Below, one piece after another: positions 27,870 to 37,136 of a DNA stretch of 64,000 nucleotides. This stretch comes from Streptomyces hygroscopicus subsp. hygroscopicus. Its GTDB lineage: Bacteria > Actinomycetota > Actinomycetes > Streptomycetales > Streptomycetaceae. The position numbers were made by a program, and so were the translations under genes. Position 1 is the stretch's first letter, and each line of letters starts with the position of its first letter. The notes under the pieces are model-generated. The model saw nothing but the letters and a program-made list of their open reading frames with translations. It was not told the origin of the DNA and ran no database searches. The stretch is from contig NZ_BBOX01000007.1 in NCBI RefSeq assembly GCF_001553455.1, positions 42,094-106,093 on the forward strand, given 5' to 3'.

Positions 27870-28238
27870 CGCCGGACGGGCGGATCCCGTAGGAGCCCCG
27901 GCGCGGAACGGCAGGGGCTTCCCGGAAACGGATCGTGGGGCCGCGCCGGGACCCGGCGCGGCCCCACGGCGGTGCGGGCCCGGCGCGGCCCTACGGCGGT
28001 CCCGGCCCCGGTCGGGTCCTACGGCGGTCCGGGCCCCGGTCAGGCTTACGGCGCCGGATGGAGCCCATACGGCGTCCCGCCCCGGGCGAAGCCCCTGACG
28101 TTCCGCGCCGGGCACCCCACGGTCTTCCGGAGAGAGCCGCCGCCCCCCGGAACCCGCTGAGCCGGAGAAAGCCATCTCCCGAACCCGAGCCGGAGAGAGC
28201 CGCCGCCTCCGGAGAATGCCTCCGGCGGGGGCGCGGTC
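27870..28238. repeat. Degenerate repeats between the convergent crp and MBL genes
   Basis: This 369-base gap is filled by imperfect units built on CGGCGCGGCCCTACGGCGGT and GGTCCGGGCCCCGGTC (27950-28060), followed by short GCCGCC/GAGAGCCG blocks. On the plus strand parts read as Tyr-Gly-Gly-Pro-Gly-rich peptide, but there is no start signal. Probably expanded 3'-flank DNA; no gene seen. Confidence 0.55.
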
Positions 28239-29069
28239 TCAGATCAGCCCGTGCTCCCGCAGATAGTCCAGCTGGGCCCGGGCCGACAGCTCCGCCGCCG
28301 GCCACAGGGAGCGGTCCACGTCGGCGTACACATGCGCCACGACCTCCGCGGGCGCCCGGAAGCCGTTTTCGACCGCCGTCTCCACCTGGGCGAGCCGGTT
28401 GGCGCGGTGCGCGAGGTAGTACTCCACCGCGCCCTGCGCGTCGTTCAGCACCGGCCCGTGGCCCGGCAGGACCGTGTCCACCCCGTCGTCCACCGTCAGC
28501 GAGCGCAGCCGCCGCAGCGAGTCCAGGTAGTCGCCGAGCCGCCCGTCGGGGTGGGCGACGACGGTCGTGCCCCGCCCGAGCACCGTGTCACCCGTAAGGA
28601 CCGCGCCATCGGCCGGGAGGTGGAAGGACAGCGAGTCGGCGGTGTGGCCGGGGGTGGGCACCACCCGCAGCTCCAGACCGCCGGTGGTTATGACGTCGCC
28701 CAGCTCCAGCCCCTCGTCCCCCAGCCGCAACGCCGGATCCAGGGCCCTTACGGACGTCCGCGTCAGCTCGGCGAAGCGCGCCGCGCCCTCGGCGTGGTCC
28801 GGGTGGCCATGGGTGAGCAGCGTCAGCGCGATCCTTCTGCCCGCCCGCTCGGCCGTCGCGATGACCTCCTTGAGGTGCGTGTCGTCGAGCGGCCCGGGGT
28901 CGATGACGACGGCGAGGTCGGAGTCGGGCTCGGCGACGATCCAGGTGTTGGTGCCGTCCAGCGTCATGGGCGAGGCGTTCGGCGCCAGGACGCAGACGGT
29001 CCGGTCGGTGGCCGGGCCGCCGATGGCACCCCCGCGCGGCTGACCGGGAAGAGCGGATGCGTCGGTCAT
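28239..29069 (-). CDS. MBL-fold metallo-hydrolase (beta-lactamase-like, LACTB2 type)
   Basis: In this 276-residue protein the zinc-binding motif is LLTHGHPDHAEGA near residues 82-94, with further ligands in VPTPGHTADSLSFHL and GDTVLG, and a last His in VLPGHGPVL. The C-terminal segment (ILAHR-like VEYYLAHRANRLAQVETAV) is the helical extension found in the LACTB2/Rv3677c group, some of which are RNases. The substrate cannot be told from sequence. The start at 29069 overlaps the stop of the upstream nudix gene (ATGA), so the two are coupled. The Thr-Asn-Thr-Trp motif (LDGTNTWIV) near the start is well conserved in the family. Confidence 0.92.
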   Translation of the reverse strand: MTDASALPGQPRGGAIGGPATDRTVCVLAPNASPMTLDGTNTWIVAEPDSDLAVVIDPGPLDDTHLKEVIATAERAGRRIALTLLTHGHPDHAEGAARFAELTRTSVRALDPALRLGDEGLELGDVITTGGLELRVVPTPGHTADSLSFHLPADGAVLTGDTVLGRGTTVVAHPDGRLGDYLDSLRRLRSLTVDDGVDTVLPGHGPVLNDAQGAVEYYLAHRANRLAQVETAVENGFRAPAEVVAHVYADVDRSLWPAAELSARAQLDYLREHGLI

Positions 29070-30088
29070 GTGGAAGATCCCCCCGTGGCGCCCGGAATGT
29101 GCTTGGTGAACTCATCATGGCCCGGCCAGCTCAGCACCAGTTCCCCGTTCTCCACCCGCGCCTGGGCCAGGACCGGTGTCAGGTCCCGGTCCGCCGCCGC
29201 GGCCAGCGCCTCGGCGACCGAGCCGTGGGCCCTGAGCTGACGCAGCGTCGCGATCGTGGGCGGCATCATCAGCAGCTCGCCCCGGTCGTAGCCGTCGGCC
29301 GCGTCGCCCGGACGGATCCAGACCGTACGGTCCGCCTCCGTGGAGGCGTTACGGGTGCGCTGCCCCCGCGGCAGCGCGGCCACGAAGAACCAGGTGTCGT
29401 AGCGGCGCGGTTCGAACTCCGGGGTGATCCAGCGCGCCCAGCAGCCCAGCAGGTCCGAGCGGAGCACCAGCCCCCGGCGGTCCAGGAACTCCGCGAAGGA
29501 CAGGTCCCGGGCGACCAGCGCCGCGCGGTCCGCCTCCCAGTCGTCCCCCGTCGTGTCCGCGACCACGGTGTGCGGCGTCGGGCCCGCGAGCAGGACCCCC
29601 GCCTCCTCGAAGGTCTCGCGGACCGCCGCGCACACGATGGCCTGTGCCTGCGTCGCCTCGCCCGGGTCCAGCCCCAGCCGCCGCGCCCACTGCGCCCGCG
29701 AGGGACCGGCCCAGGTGACCATGCGCTCGTCGCGCGGGTCCACCGAACCGCCGGGATACGCGTACGCGCCTCCGGCGAAGGCCATGGAGGCGCGTCTGCG
29801 CAGCATGTAGACGGCGGGCCCGCCGGGGCCGCCCGCCCCGTCCCGTACGCCCTCCACGGGCGCCTCAGCGCCTTCCGGGGCGCCCGCGGCCTCCGGCGCC
29901 GGCGCGGGGTTCTCCGGTGCGGGCTCCCCGCCCCTGCCCCCGTCGCCGTCCCGTCCGACCGGTCCGTCCCGCAGCAGCAGCACGGTGGCGGCCCGGCGCG
30001 GTGTCACCGGTGTGAGCTCACCGGCCGACAGGAGGCGGATGCGCTCCGGCCATTCGGGCGGGTACCACTGGCCATTCGTAGTGGACAT
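29066..30088 (-). CDS. Large Nudix hydrolase
   Basis: This 340-residue protein has the Nudix fold spread over RRAATVLLLRDGP, AFAGGAYAYPGGSVDPRDER and the box ALVCAAVRETFEEAGVLLAG (read here as AIVCAAVRETFEEAGVLLAG), with the REtfEEaG metal ligands. An insertion of about 45 Gly/Pro/Ala/Glu-rich residues (GDGGRGGEPAPENPAPAPEA onward) separates the first strand from the Nudix box. A C-terminal domain is rich in Trp and Leu. The substrate is unknown; relatives act on nucleoside diphosphate or CoA derivatives. It is the first gene of a two-gene unit with the MBL hydrolase. Confidence 0.85.
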   Translation of the reverse strand: MSTTNGQWYPPEWPERIRLLSAGELTPVTPRRAATVLLLRDGPVGRDGDGGRGGEPAPENPAPAPEAAGAPEGAEAPVEGVRDGAGGPGGPAVYMLRRRASMAFAGGAYAYPGGSVDPRDERMVTWAGPSRAQWARRLGLDPGEATQAQAIVCAAVRETFEEAGVLLAGPTPHTVVADTTGDDWEADRAALVARDLSFAEFLDRRGLVLRSDLLGCWARWITPEFEPRRYDTWFFVAALPRGQRTRNASTEADRTVWIRPGDAADGYDRGELLMMPPTIATLRQLRAHGSVAEALAAAADRDLTPVLAQARVENGELVLSWPGHDEFTKHIPGATGGSST

Positions 30089-30196
30089 GGCCGGATGCTA
30101 TGCGCTCACGGGCTGATGTTCGAGTGGCCCCGTCGGCGCCGCGCCGGGGCCGGTCAGCGCGGCGGCGTCACACCGGCCCGCCCACGGATCCGCGCC

Positions 30197-30667
30197 CTAG
30201 TCCGCGACCTCGACCTGGATCTCGACCTCGACCGGCGCGTCCAGCGGCAGCACCGCCACGCCCACCGCGCTGCGGGCGTGCACGCCCGCGTCGCCCAGGG
30301 CCTCGCCCAGCAGCTCGCTCGCACCGTTGACGACACCCGGCTGGCCGGTGAAGTCCGGCGCCGAGGCGACGAAGCCGACGACCTTCACGACCCGCACGAC
30401 CCGGTCGAGATCACCGACGACCGACTTCACGGCGGCCAGCGCGTTCAGCGCACAGGTGCGCGCCAGCTCCTTGGCCTCCTCGGAGGTCACCTCCGCGCCG
30501 ACCTTGCCGGTCACGCCCAGCTTGCCGTCGACCAGCGGCAGCTGGCCCGAGGTGTAGACGTACGGGCCGGTGCGGACCGCGGGCACGTACGAGGCCAGGG
30601 GCGCGGCGACCTCGGGCAGCGTCAGGCCGAGCCCGGCGAGCCGGCCCTCGACGGCACCGCTCCCCAT
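30197..30667 (-). CDS. RidA/YjgF family protein
   Basis: In this 156-residue protein the RidA core has YTSGQLPLVDGKLGVTGKVG and GVNGASELLGEALGDAGVHA (read as VVNGASELLGEALGDAGVHA). The C-terminal ARSAVGVAVLPLDAPVEVEI carries the conserved Arg-x-Ala-x-Gly-x-x-x-Leu-Pro pattern. RidA enzymes hydrolyse reactive enamine/imine intermediates. The ATG at 30667 overlaps the DUF4177 stop by one base, so the pair is coupled. M. tuberculosis Rv3678c is the syntenic counterpart. The longer frame to 30817 runs through the DUF4177 gene and is not used. Confidence 0.92.
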   Translation of the reverse strand: MGSGAVEGRLAGLGLTLPEVAAPLASYVPAVRTGPYVYTSGQLPLVDGKLGVTGKVGAEVTSEEAKELARTCALNALAAVKSVVGDLDRVVRVVKVVGFVASAPDFTGQPGVVNGASELLGEALGDAGVHARSAVGVAVLPLDAPVEVEIQVEVAD

Positions 30668-30825
30668 CAGCTCTTCTCCCGCTTCAGATAGGCCACCAGC
30701 TGCTCCGGGTTGTTCGGCCCGGGGACGACCTGGACCAGCTCCCAGCCGTCCTCGCCCCAGGTGTCCAGAATCTGCTTCGTGGCGTGTACGAGCAGCGGTA
30801 CGGTCGCGTATTCCCACTTGGTCAT
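30667..30825 (-). CDS. DUF4177 small protein
   Basis: This 52-residue protein, MTKWEYATVPLLVHATKQIL then DTWGEDGWELVQVVPGP, shows the DUF4177 pattern: an aromatic first strand (WEY) and a Trp-Glu-Leu-Val strand after WGEDGW. Its function is unknown. I took ATG 30825 because MTKWEYATV is the conserved family start; upstream residues in the longer frame look non-coding. It precedes RidA with a one-base stop/start overlap and is divergent from the ArsA gene. Confidence 0.85.
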   Translation of the reverse strand: MTKWEYATVPLLVHATKQILDTWGEDGWELVQVVPGPNNPEQLVAYLKREKS

Positions 30826-30897
30826 GGGGCCGACTGTAATGCCTCTCCGCCGGGCCCTGGTGCGTAGCCCGAGGGGCGACTGGTTAGGCTCCCCAAT

Positions 30898-31875
30898 GTG
30901 AGCAGGCTCCATGTCGTCAGTGGCAAGGGCGGAACCGGCAAGACCACGGTCGCCGCCGCACTAGCGCTGGCCCTCGCGGCCGATGGCAGGCGAACCCTGC
31001 TGGTCGAAGTCGAAGGCCGTCAGGGCATCGCGCAGCTCTTCGAGACCGAGCCGCTGCCCTACGAGGAGCGGAAGATCGCCACCGCGCCGGGCGGCGGGGA
31101 GGTGCACGCCCTGGCGATCGACCCGGAGTTCGCACTTCTGGACTACCTCCACATGTTCTACAAGCTGGGCTCGGCCGGACGCGCGCTCAAGAAGCTCGGC
31201 GCGATCGACTTCGCGACCACCATCGCCCCGGGACTGCGGGATGTCCTGCTGACCGGCAAGGCGTGCGAGGCGGTGCGCCGCAAGGGCAAGGACGGCCGCT
31301 TCGTCTACGACTCCGTGATCATGGACGCGCCGCCCACCGGCCGCATCACCCGCTTTCTGAACGTCAACCACGAGGTGGCGGGGCTGGCCCGGACCGGCCC
31401 GATACACAACCAGGCACAGGCCGTGATGCGCGTCCTGAAGTCGCCCCAGACGGCGGTCCACATGGTGACCCTGCTGGAGGAGATGCCGGTCCAGGAGACC
31501 GCGGACGGCATCACGGAGCTGCGCGCCGACGGCCTTCCGACCGGCGGGGTCATCATCAACATGGTGCGGCCCGCGATCCTCGACCAGGAGGCCGTCGAGG
31601 CCGCCGCCAACGGGCAGCGCACGGCCGTCGCCAAGGCGCTGTCCCAGGCGGGCCTGGGCGGGGCCCGCCGCGGCGGCACGGCCGAGCGGCTGGTCGACCC
31701 GCTGCTGGAGCAGGCGCGCGAGCACGCCGAGCGGGTGGAACTGGAGCGGGCGCAGCGCGCCGAGCTGACCGGCCTGGGGCTGCCGCTGCACGAATTGGAG
31801 CTGCTCACGGACGGCGTCGACCTGGCCGGGCTGTACCGACTGGCGGCGGACCTGCGCAAGCAGTGGCCGACGTGA
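30898..31875 (+). CDS. ArsA/Get3-like ATPase, first of a pair
   Basis: This is a 325-residue SIMIBI ATPase with the P-loop VVSGKGGTGKTTVAAALALA (Lys10 is the signature lysine), VEVEGRQGIAQLF as switch I, and VYDSVIMDAPPTGRITRFLN as the Walker B/switch II region. Unlike eukaryotic Get3 it lacks an obvious CxxC. In M. tuberculosis the adjacent genes Rv3679-Rv3680 encode the equivalent pair and form a complex needed for tolerance of some metabolic stresses. A heteromeric ATPase is therefore the best hypothesis. It starts at GTG 30898, 52 bases ahead of its partner. Confidence 0.92.
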   Translation: MSRLHVVSGKGGTGKTTVAAALALALAADGRRTLLVEVEGRQGIAQLFETEPLPYEERKIATAPGGGEVHALAIDPEFALLDYLHMFYKLGSAGRALKKLGAIDFATTIAPGLRDVLLTGKACEAVRRKGKDGRFVYDSVIMDAPPTGRITRFLNVNHEVAGLARTGPIHNQAQAVMRVLKSPQTAVHMVTLLEEMPVQETADGITELRADGLPTGGVIINMVRPAILDQEAVEAAANGQRTAVAKALSQAGLGGARRGGTAERLVDPLLEQAREHAERVELERAQRAELTGLGLPLHELELLTDGVDLAGLYRLAADLRKQWPT

Positions 31876-31927
31876 GCGGCGCCCGCCGTAAGGGCGCCCG
31901 GACAACGAGTCGTACGCGGGAGGCGGC

Positions 31928-33268
31928 ATGAGCATGGACGTGGCACCCCGGCTGGACACCGACGCCCTGCTGGACGATCCGCAGACCCGCATCGTGGTGT
32001 GCTGCGGCTCCGGCGGGGTCGGCAAGACCACCACCGCCGCCGCCCTGGGCGTACGAGCCGCCGAGCGCGGCCGTAAGGTCGTCGTCCTGACGATCGACCC
32101 GGCCCGCCGGCTCGCCCAGTCCATGGGCATCGACGCGCTCGACAACGTCCCGCGCCGGGTCGCGGACGTCGGCGGCGCGAACGGCGGCGAACTGCACGCC
32201 ATGATGCTGGACATGAAGCGGACGTTCGACGAGTTCGTCGAGGCGCACGCCGACCCCGAGCGCGCCCGTGCGATCCTCGCGAACCCCTTCTACCAGTCGC
32301 TCTCGGCGGGTTTCGCGGGCACGCAGGAGTACATGGCCATGGAGAAGCTCGGCCAGCTGCGGGCCCGCGACGAATGGGACCTGATCATCGTCGACACCCC
32401 GCCCAGCCGGTCCGCACTGGACTTCCTGGACGCGCCGAAACGTCTTGGCTCCTTCCTGGACGGGAAGTTCATCAAGGTCCTGATGGCCCCGGCGAAGGTC
32501 GGCGGCAAGGCCGGGATGAAGTTCCTGAACGTGGGCGTGTCGATGATGACGGGCACGGTCAGCAAGGTGCTCGGCGGGCAGCTGCTGCGCGACGTGCAGA
32601 CGTTTGCTGCCGCGATGGACACCATGTTCGGCGGGTTCCGTACTCGCGCGGAGGCCACCTACCGGCTGTTGCAGGCCCCCGGGACGGCCTTCCTGGTGGT
32701 GGCCGCGCCCGAGCGGGACGCGCTGCGGGAGGCAGCGTACTTCGTCGAACGGCTGGCCGCGGACCAGATGCCGCTGGCCGGGCTGGTCCTGAACCGGGTG
32801 CACGGCAGCGGGGCCGAACAGCTGTCGGCGGAACGGGCCTTGGCCGCCGCGGAGACCTTGTGCCTGGCCGACGACCCCGCGGACCCGGACGATGCGTCAC
32901 TCGCGCACACCGCGGAGGACAGCGATCCGGCCAAGAACACCACCGGGGCAGAAAATCTTGCCGACGGCGGATTTGTCGATCATCACTCAGGGAATGCTCA
33001 AGCGCGGAACCCCTCGGCAGCGGACCCCGACGTCTCCCCCACGTCGGCGGAGCGGCTCGCCGCGGGACTGCTTCGGCTGCACGCGGAGCGTATGCAGGTG
33101 CTCGGACGTGAGCAGCGCACGCACGACCGCTTCACGGCGCTCCACCCCGAGGTTCCGGTGGCCCAAGTGGCCGCACTCCCAGGCGACGTACACGACTTGG
33201 CAGGACTGCGGGCGATCGGCGAACGCCTCGCGGTCCCGCCGGAGCGGACCAAGCGCGCGGCGGGTTGA
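31928..33268 (+). CDS. ArsA/Get3-like ATPase, second of a pair, with an inserted segment
   Basis: This is a 446-residue protein with the P-loop VVCCGSGGVGKTTTAAALGV, LTIDPARRLAQSMGI as switch I, and LIIVDTPPSRSALDFLDAP as switch II. The region from about residue 318 to 375 (CLADDPADPDDASLAHTAED to NPSAADPDVSPTSAERL) is Asp/Ala/Asn-rich, lower in GC than the rest, and looks like an insertion ahead of a conserved C-terminal helical part (LLRLHAERMQVLGREQRTHD). Otherwise it resembles Rv3680. It is probably co-transcribed with the first ArsA gene. The client (membrane protein or anion) is unknown. Confidence 0.92.
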   Translation: MSMDVAPRLDTDALLDDPQTRIVVCCGSGGVGKTTTAAALGVRAAERGRKVVVLTIDPARRLAQSMGIDALDNVPRRVADVGGANGGELHAMMLDMKRTFDEFVEAHADPERARAILANPFYQSLSAGFAGTQEYMAMEKLGQLRARDEWDLIIVDTPPSRSALDFLDAPKRLGSFLDGKFIKVLMAPAKVGGKAGMKFLNVGVSMMTGTVSKVLGGQLLRDVQTFAAAMDTMFGGFRTRAEATYRLLQAPGTAFLVVAAPERDALREAAYFVERLAADQMPLAGLVLNRVHGSGAEQLSAERALAAAETLCLADDPADPDDASLAHTAEDSDPAKNTTGAENLADGGFVDHHSGNAQARNPSAADPDVSPTSAERLAAGLLRLHAERMQVLGREQRTHDRFTALHPEVPVAQVAALPGDVHDLAGLRAIGERLAVPPERTKRAAG

Positions 33269-34015
33269 GTCGGTGCCGGACCGGCTCTCGGCCGCCCGCG
33301 CACGGAGGAGACGCACAACAGGTAGCCACGCGGCACGACGGACAGCGGTGACGGACCTCGGTGACCGACAGCGGTGATCGGCCGCGTTGATCGACCGTAT
33401 TGATGGACCACGGCGACAGACACGCACACACGCAGCACGCACACACGCACGCACAAACGAGGACCCGGATGACCGGTTCTGGTGCCCAGTCGGACCCGAG
33501 TGAACCAGTCCCGGTCGGACCCGGGCAGCACAGCACCACCGAATGGGACCGGGACCGATGCCGTACGACCCGGTACCGATGGGACCGGTGCGGCGCATGA
33601 CGGGCCCCGACGACGACCACCGAGGCGGGCGCGCATACGGGCACCCGTAGCGGCGCTCCGTCGAACGCGGCCGCCCTGCGGCGACACACAGGCGCAGACA
33701 AGGCCACGGCCATCGACGGCGGACCAGCCCCCGGCCCGCGCCGACGCGTCACGCCGTGTCGCCCACGCCCCCATCGAGCCGGCCGCCCGAGCCCCCGTCA
33801 AGCCATGCCGCTCGCGCCCCCACGGCAGGCCGGTCACGGCCTTGGCCGCAACCGCGCTCGAAGGCGTGCGCGTACCCGTACCCGCCCCTGGCGGGGCGCG
33901 CCCGTACTCGCCCCCCGCTCGTAGCCATGGCGACGAGAGGTGGGTGAGGTGATGGTGAGGCGAGACGCTGCCACTGGCAGCCCGTCAGACGGCCGCCGGC
34001 GGACCGCCGCCCGGT
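33269..34015. other. Intergenic region between convergent ArsA2 and wblA
   Basis: About 750 bases without a supported gene. A short ACGCACACACGC microrepeat lies near 33420-33460, and imperfect GACCCGG/GGGACCGG blocks lie near 33480-33600. The overlapping frames in all three phases are Arg/Pro-rich and have no start signals. I found no clear terminator for either flanking gene. Confidence 0.5.
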
Positions 34016-34351
34016 CTATCCGACCGCGGCGAAGCGCTCGTACTCCTCGTCGTCGAAGGGCAGAATGCCCGCGCTGCGCTCGTACTCGGTGCGCGCGGTC
34101 TCCAGGAGCCTGCGCCAGGAGGTCACGGTCGGCCGGCGGCGCAGCAGCGCTCGCCGCTCGCGCTCGGTCATCCCTCCCCACACGCCGAACTCCACGCGGT
34201 TGTCCAAGGCATCCGCAAGGCACTCGGTGCGCACCGGACATCCGGTGCAGACCGCTTTGGCCCTGTTCTGTGCCGCGCCCTGGACGAACAGTTCATCTGG
34301 ATCAGTAGTGCGGCAGGCGGCCTGCGCACTCCAGTCGGTTACCCAGCCCAT
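34016..34351 (-). CDS. wblA: WhiB-like regulator WblA
   Basis: In this 111-residue protein four Cys (13, 35, 38 and 44; the last three in AVCTGCPVRTEC) bind a 4Fe-4S cluster. The G(V/I)WGG turn is at residues 56-60, followed by a basic C-terminal stretch (RERRALLRRRPTVTSWRRLL) that contacts DNA or the sigma factor. WblA is a pleiotropic developmental regulator that represses antibiotic production; its mycobacterial counterpart here is WhiB4. I chose ATG 34351 (MGWVTDWSAQAAC), the conserved Streptomyces start; the frame to 34396 adds 15 unconserved residues. It is divergent from the PBP gene. Confidence 0.96.
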   Translation of the reverse strand: MGWVTDWSAQAACRTTDPDELFVQGAAQNRAKAVCTGCPVRTECLADALDNRVEFGVWGGMTERERRALLRRRPTVTSWRRLLETARTEYERSAGILPFDDEEYERFAAVG

Positions 34352-34737
34352 GCTGGCGCCGTCCTCTCCCGAATCGGAGCTCCCCCACGGCGACAAACGG
34401 CATATTCACCGTCGCCAGTTGAGGACGTTACGGAAGCGAGACAAGGCGCAACACCCCCTGCAGGCCCAATCTTGGATGGTCCGAACGGACTATGGGTACG
34501 CGGCAGATCACCCAACGGAGTGAGCTGACGACATTTGCGATCACTAGTGCAAACCCGGGCAGTTCACCCATCGAACAGCGGGCAGCTCATGACAGGGGCC
34601 GCAATCCGGACAGCTCTCATCACTCAGGTGAGCGAGAGGTGGAGGTGTGGCTCAGCCGCACATCTGCGACTGGCGTGAAACAGCTTATGCGAACACTCGG
34701 TCCCCTGTCCGGCGATTCGACACGTAGGCTGCCTCCT
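34352..34737. promoter_or_regulatory. Divergent wblA/PBP promoter region
   Basis: This 386-base gap must carry the promoters of wblA (minus) and the PBP gene (plus). It is less GC-rich than its surroundings, but I could not mark a convincing -10/-35 pair. The PBP frame stays open back to 34492, yet without a ribosome-binding site. In other Streptomyces wblA is transcribed from this gap under developmental control. Confidence 0.5.
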
Positions 34738-37014
34738 ATGGGAAACACGCGCTCGAGCGGCGGACTGTCCACCGCTCAACAGGCCGCCAAGTTCCTCGGC
34801 GTCAGCGCGCTGGCCGGTGCCGTGATGGCCGGGCTCGCGCTTCCCGCCGTCGGGGCGCTCGGCCTCGCGGCCAAGGGAACGGTCGAGGAATTCGACGGAA
34901 TTCCGGCCAATCTCAAGACACCGCCGCTCAGCCAGCGGACGACGATCCTGGACGCCAAGGGCGGGGAGATCGCGAAGGTCTACTCCCGCGACCGGACGAT
35001 CGTGAAGCTGAAGGACATCTCCCCGTACATGCGGCAGGCGATCGTCGCGATCGAGGACGCCCGCTTCTACCAGCACGGGGCGGTCGACCTCAAGGGCGTG
35101 TTGCGCGCGCTCAACACCAACGCGCAGGGCGGCGGGGTCTCCCAGGGCGCCTCCACCCTGACCCAGCAGTACGTGAAGAACGTGTTCGTCGAGGAGGCGG
35201 GCGACGACAAGGAGAAGGTCGCCCAGGCCACCAGGCAGTCCATCGGCCGGAAGATCAAGGAACTGAAGTACGCGATCAAGGTCGAGAAGGAGCTGGGCAA
35301 GAAGCGGATCCTCGAGAACTACCTGAACATCACCTTCTTCGGGCAGCAGGCGTACGGCATCGAGGCGGCTTCACAGCGCTACTTCAGCAAGTCCGCCAAG
35401 GACCTGACCCTGGAGCAGGCGGCGCTGCTGGCCGGTCTCGTCCAGTCCCCCAGCCGGTACGACCCGATCAATGCCCCGCAGACCGCCAAGGCACGCCGCG
35501 ACACCGTGCTGCGGCGCATGGCCGACGTGAAGGACATCACCCCGGCGCAGGCCGCCGCGGCCCAGAAGAAGCCGCTCGGCCTCAAGGTCAGCATGCCCAG
35601 GAGCGGCTGCATCACGGCCGTCAAGGGCGCCGGGTTCTTCTGTGACTACGTCCGCAAGATCCTGCTCAACGACCCGACCTTCGGCAAGACGGCGGCGGCG
35701 CGCGCCAAGCGCTGGGACCAGGGCGGCCTGACGATCCGTACGACGCTGGAGCCGCAGGCCCAGAAGTCGGTCCAGAATTCGATCAAGTCGCATGTCTACC
35801 AGTCCGACCCGGTGGCCACCGCGGTGACGCTCATCGAGCCGGGCACCGGCAAGGTGCTGGGGATGGGCCAGTCCCGGCCGTACGGCTTCGGCGAGAACGA
35901 GACCCAGATCAACCTCTCCGCGGACAGGTCCATGGGCGGGTCGAACTTCGGCTTCCAGGTCGGCTCCACGTTCAAGCCGATCACCGCCGCGGCCGCGATC
36001 GAGCAGGGCAAGAAGCCGTACCAGCGTTACTCCTCGCCGTACAAGATGAAGTACCCGAGCCCGGTCACCACCTGCGACGGCACCTGGAGCAACGACGAGG
36101 GCGCGACCGTCGAGAACGAGAACGAGAGCGAGGTCGGCCCGTACGAGATGAAGGAGGCGACCGCCAAGTCGGTCAACACCTACTTCGTCCAGCTGATCAG
36201 CGACATCGGGGTCTGCCCGGTGACGCGGATGGCCGACAAGATGGGGGTGAAGCGCGCCGACGGCAAGGACCACAACCAGGTGCCCTCCCTCACCCTCGGC
36301 TCCGAGGGCTTCTCGCCGCTGACGATGGCCAACGCCTACGCGACCTTCGCCAACCGCGGTGTCTACTGCTCCCCCATCTTCATCGAGTCGATCACCGACT
36401 CGAACGGCAAGGCGCTGAAGGTCCCGGAGTCGAAGTGCTCCCGTGCGATGTCGGAGAAGACCGCGGACACCATCAACACGCTGCTGCGCGGGGTGGTCGA
36501 GGACGGCACCGGCAAGCAGGCCGGGCTCCAGAGCCGTCCGAGCGCCGGTAAGACGGGCACGACGGACGAGCGGCGGGCCGCGTGGTTCGTGGGCTACACC
36601 CCGAACCTGGCCGGCGCGGTGTGGGTCGGCGGCCCGGGTGCCAAGGGCGTCACCATGGAGAACATCACCATCGGCGGCGTCCCCCACGACAAGGTCTACG
36701 GCGCGGACACCCCCGGCCCGATATGGAAGGACGCGATGAGCGGCGCACTGACCGGCAAGCCGGCGCCGAACTTCGTGAAGGTGCCGGTCAAGGACCCGAG
36801 CCAGCACAAGCCCGCCGACGACAAGAGGCGTCACGACCGTAAGCCGAGCCGTGACAAGGGCGGCGACGGCGGAGGCGACAACGGTGGAGGCACCAACGGC
36901 GGCCAGGAAGACCCGTGGCCGGACATCTCCCTGCCCTCGGACCTGACCGGCGGCAACGGGAACGGCGGGAAGGGCAACGGAAACGGAAACGGCGGTCGGC
37001 ACTGGCCGCGCTAG
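34738..37014 (+). CDS. Bifunctional penicillin-binding protein (PonA2-like class A PBP)
   Basis: In this 758-residue membrane-anchored peptidoglycan synthase one N-terminal helix (VSALAGAVMAGLALPAVGAL) precedes the GT51 glycosyltransferase, with the catalytic Glu in AIVAIEDARFYQHGAVDLKG and the second motif ASTLTQQYVKN. The transpeptidase has SxxK as GSTFKPITA (near 409), SVN as AKSVNTYF (near 477) and KTGT as AGKTGTTDE (near 604). The tail after residue 680 is charged and then Gly/Asn-rich. The start MGNTRSSGG matches Streptomyces relatives; the site before it is weak, and M at 34687 is an alternative. The syntenic M. tuberculosis gene is ponA2. Confidence 0.93.
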   Translation: MGNTRSSGGLSTAQQAAKFLGVSALAGAVMAGLALPAVGALGLAAKGTVEEFDGIPANLKTPPLSQRTTILDAKGGEIAKVYSRDRTIVKLKDISPYMRQAIVAIEDARFYQHGAVDLKGVLRALNTNAQGGGVSQGASTLTQQYVKNVFVEEAGDDKEKVAQATRQSIGRKIKELKYAIKVEKELGKKRILENYLNITFFGQQAYGIEAASQRYFSKSAKDLTLEQAALLAGLVQSPSRYDPINAPQTAKARRDTVLRRMADVKDITPAQAAAAQKKPLGLKVSMPRSGCITAVKGAGFFCDYVRKILLNDPTFGKTAAARAKRWDQGGLTIRTTLEPQAQKSVQNSIKSHVYQSDPVATAVTLIEPGTGKVLGMGQSRPYGFGENETQINLSADRSMGGSNFGFQVGSTFKPITAAAAIEQGKKPYQRYSSPYKMKYPSPVTTCDGTWSNDEGATVENENESEVGPYEMKEATAKSVNTYFVQLISDIGVCPVTRMADKMGVKRADGKDHNQVPSLTLGSEGFSPLTMANAYATFANRGVYCSPIFIESITDSNGKALKVPESKCSRAMSEKTADTINTLLRGVVEDGTGKQAGLQSRPSAGKTGTTDERRAAWFVGYTPNLAGAVWVGGPGAKGVTMENITIGGVPHDKVYGADTPGPIWKDAMSGALTGKPAPNFVKVPVKDPSQHKPADDKRRHDRKPSRDKGGDGGGDNGGGTNGGQEDPWPDISLPSDLTGGNGNGGKGNGNGNGGRHWPR

Positions 37015-37037
37015 CGGTGACAGCGCCTGAGCGCTGA

Positions 37038-37072
37038 GGGGGCCGGACAGAGATGTCCCGGCCCCCTTTTTT
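37038..37072 (+). terminator. Rho-independent terminator after the PBP gene
   Basis: GGGGGCCGGACA pairs with TGTCCCGGCCCCC (one bulge, loop GAGA) and is followed by six T. It begins 24 bases after the stop and is the most canonical intrinsic terminator in the window. Confidence 0.92.
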
Positions 37073-37136
37073 CCGTCCGAGCGCCTTACGGCTGCGCTGT
37101 TCGCCCTGCGCTGTTCGGCTTACGGCTGCGCTGTTC

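Noticed and set aside
33400..33600. His/Thr-rich small frame after the second ArsA gene
   Set aside because: It comes from an ACGCACAC microrepeat and has no conserved features or binding site.
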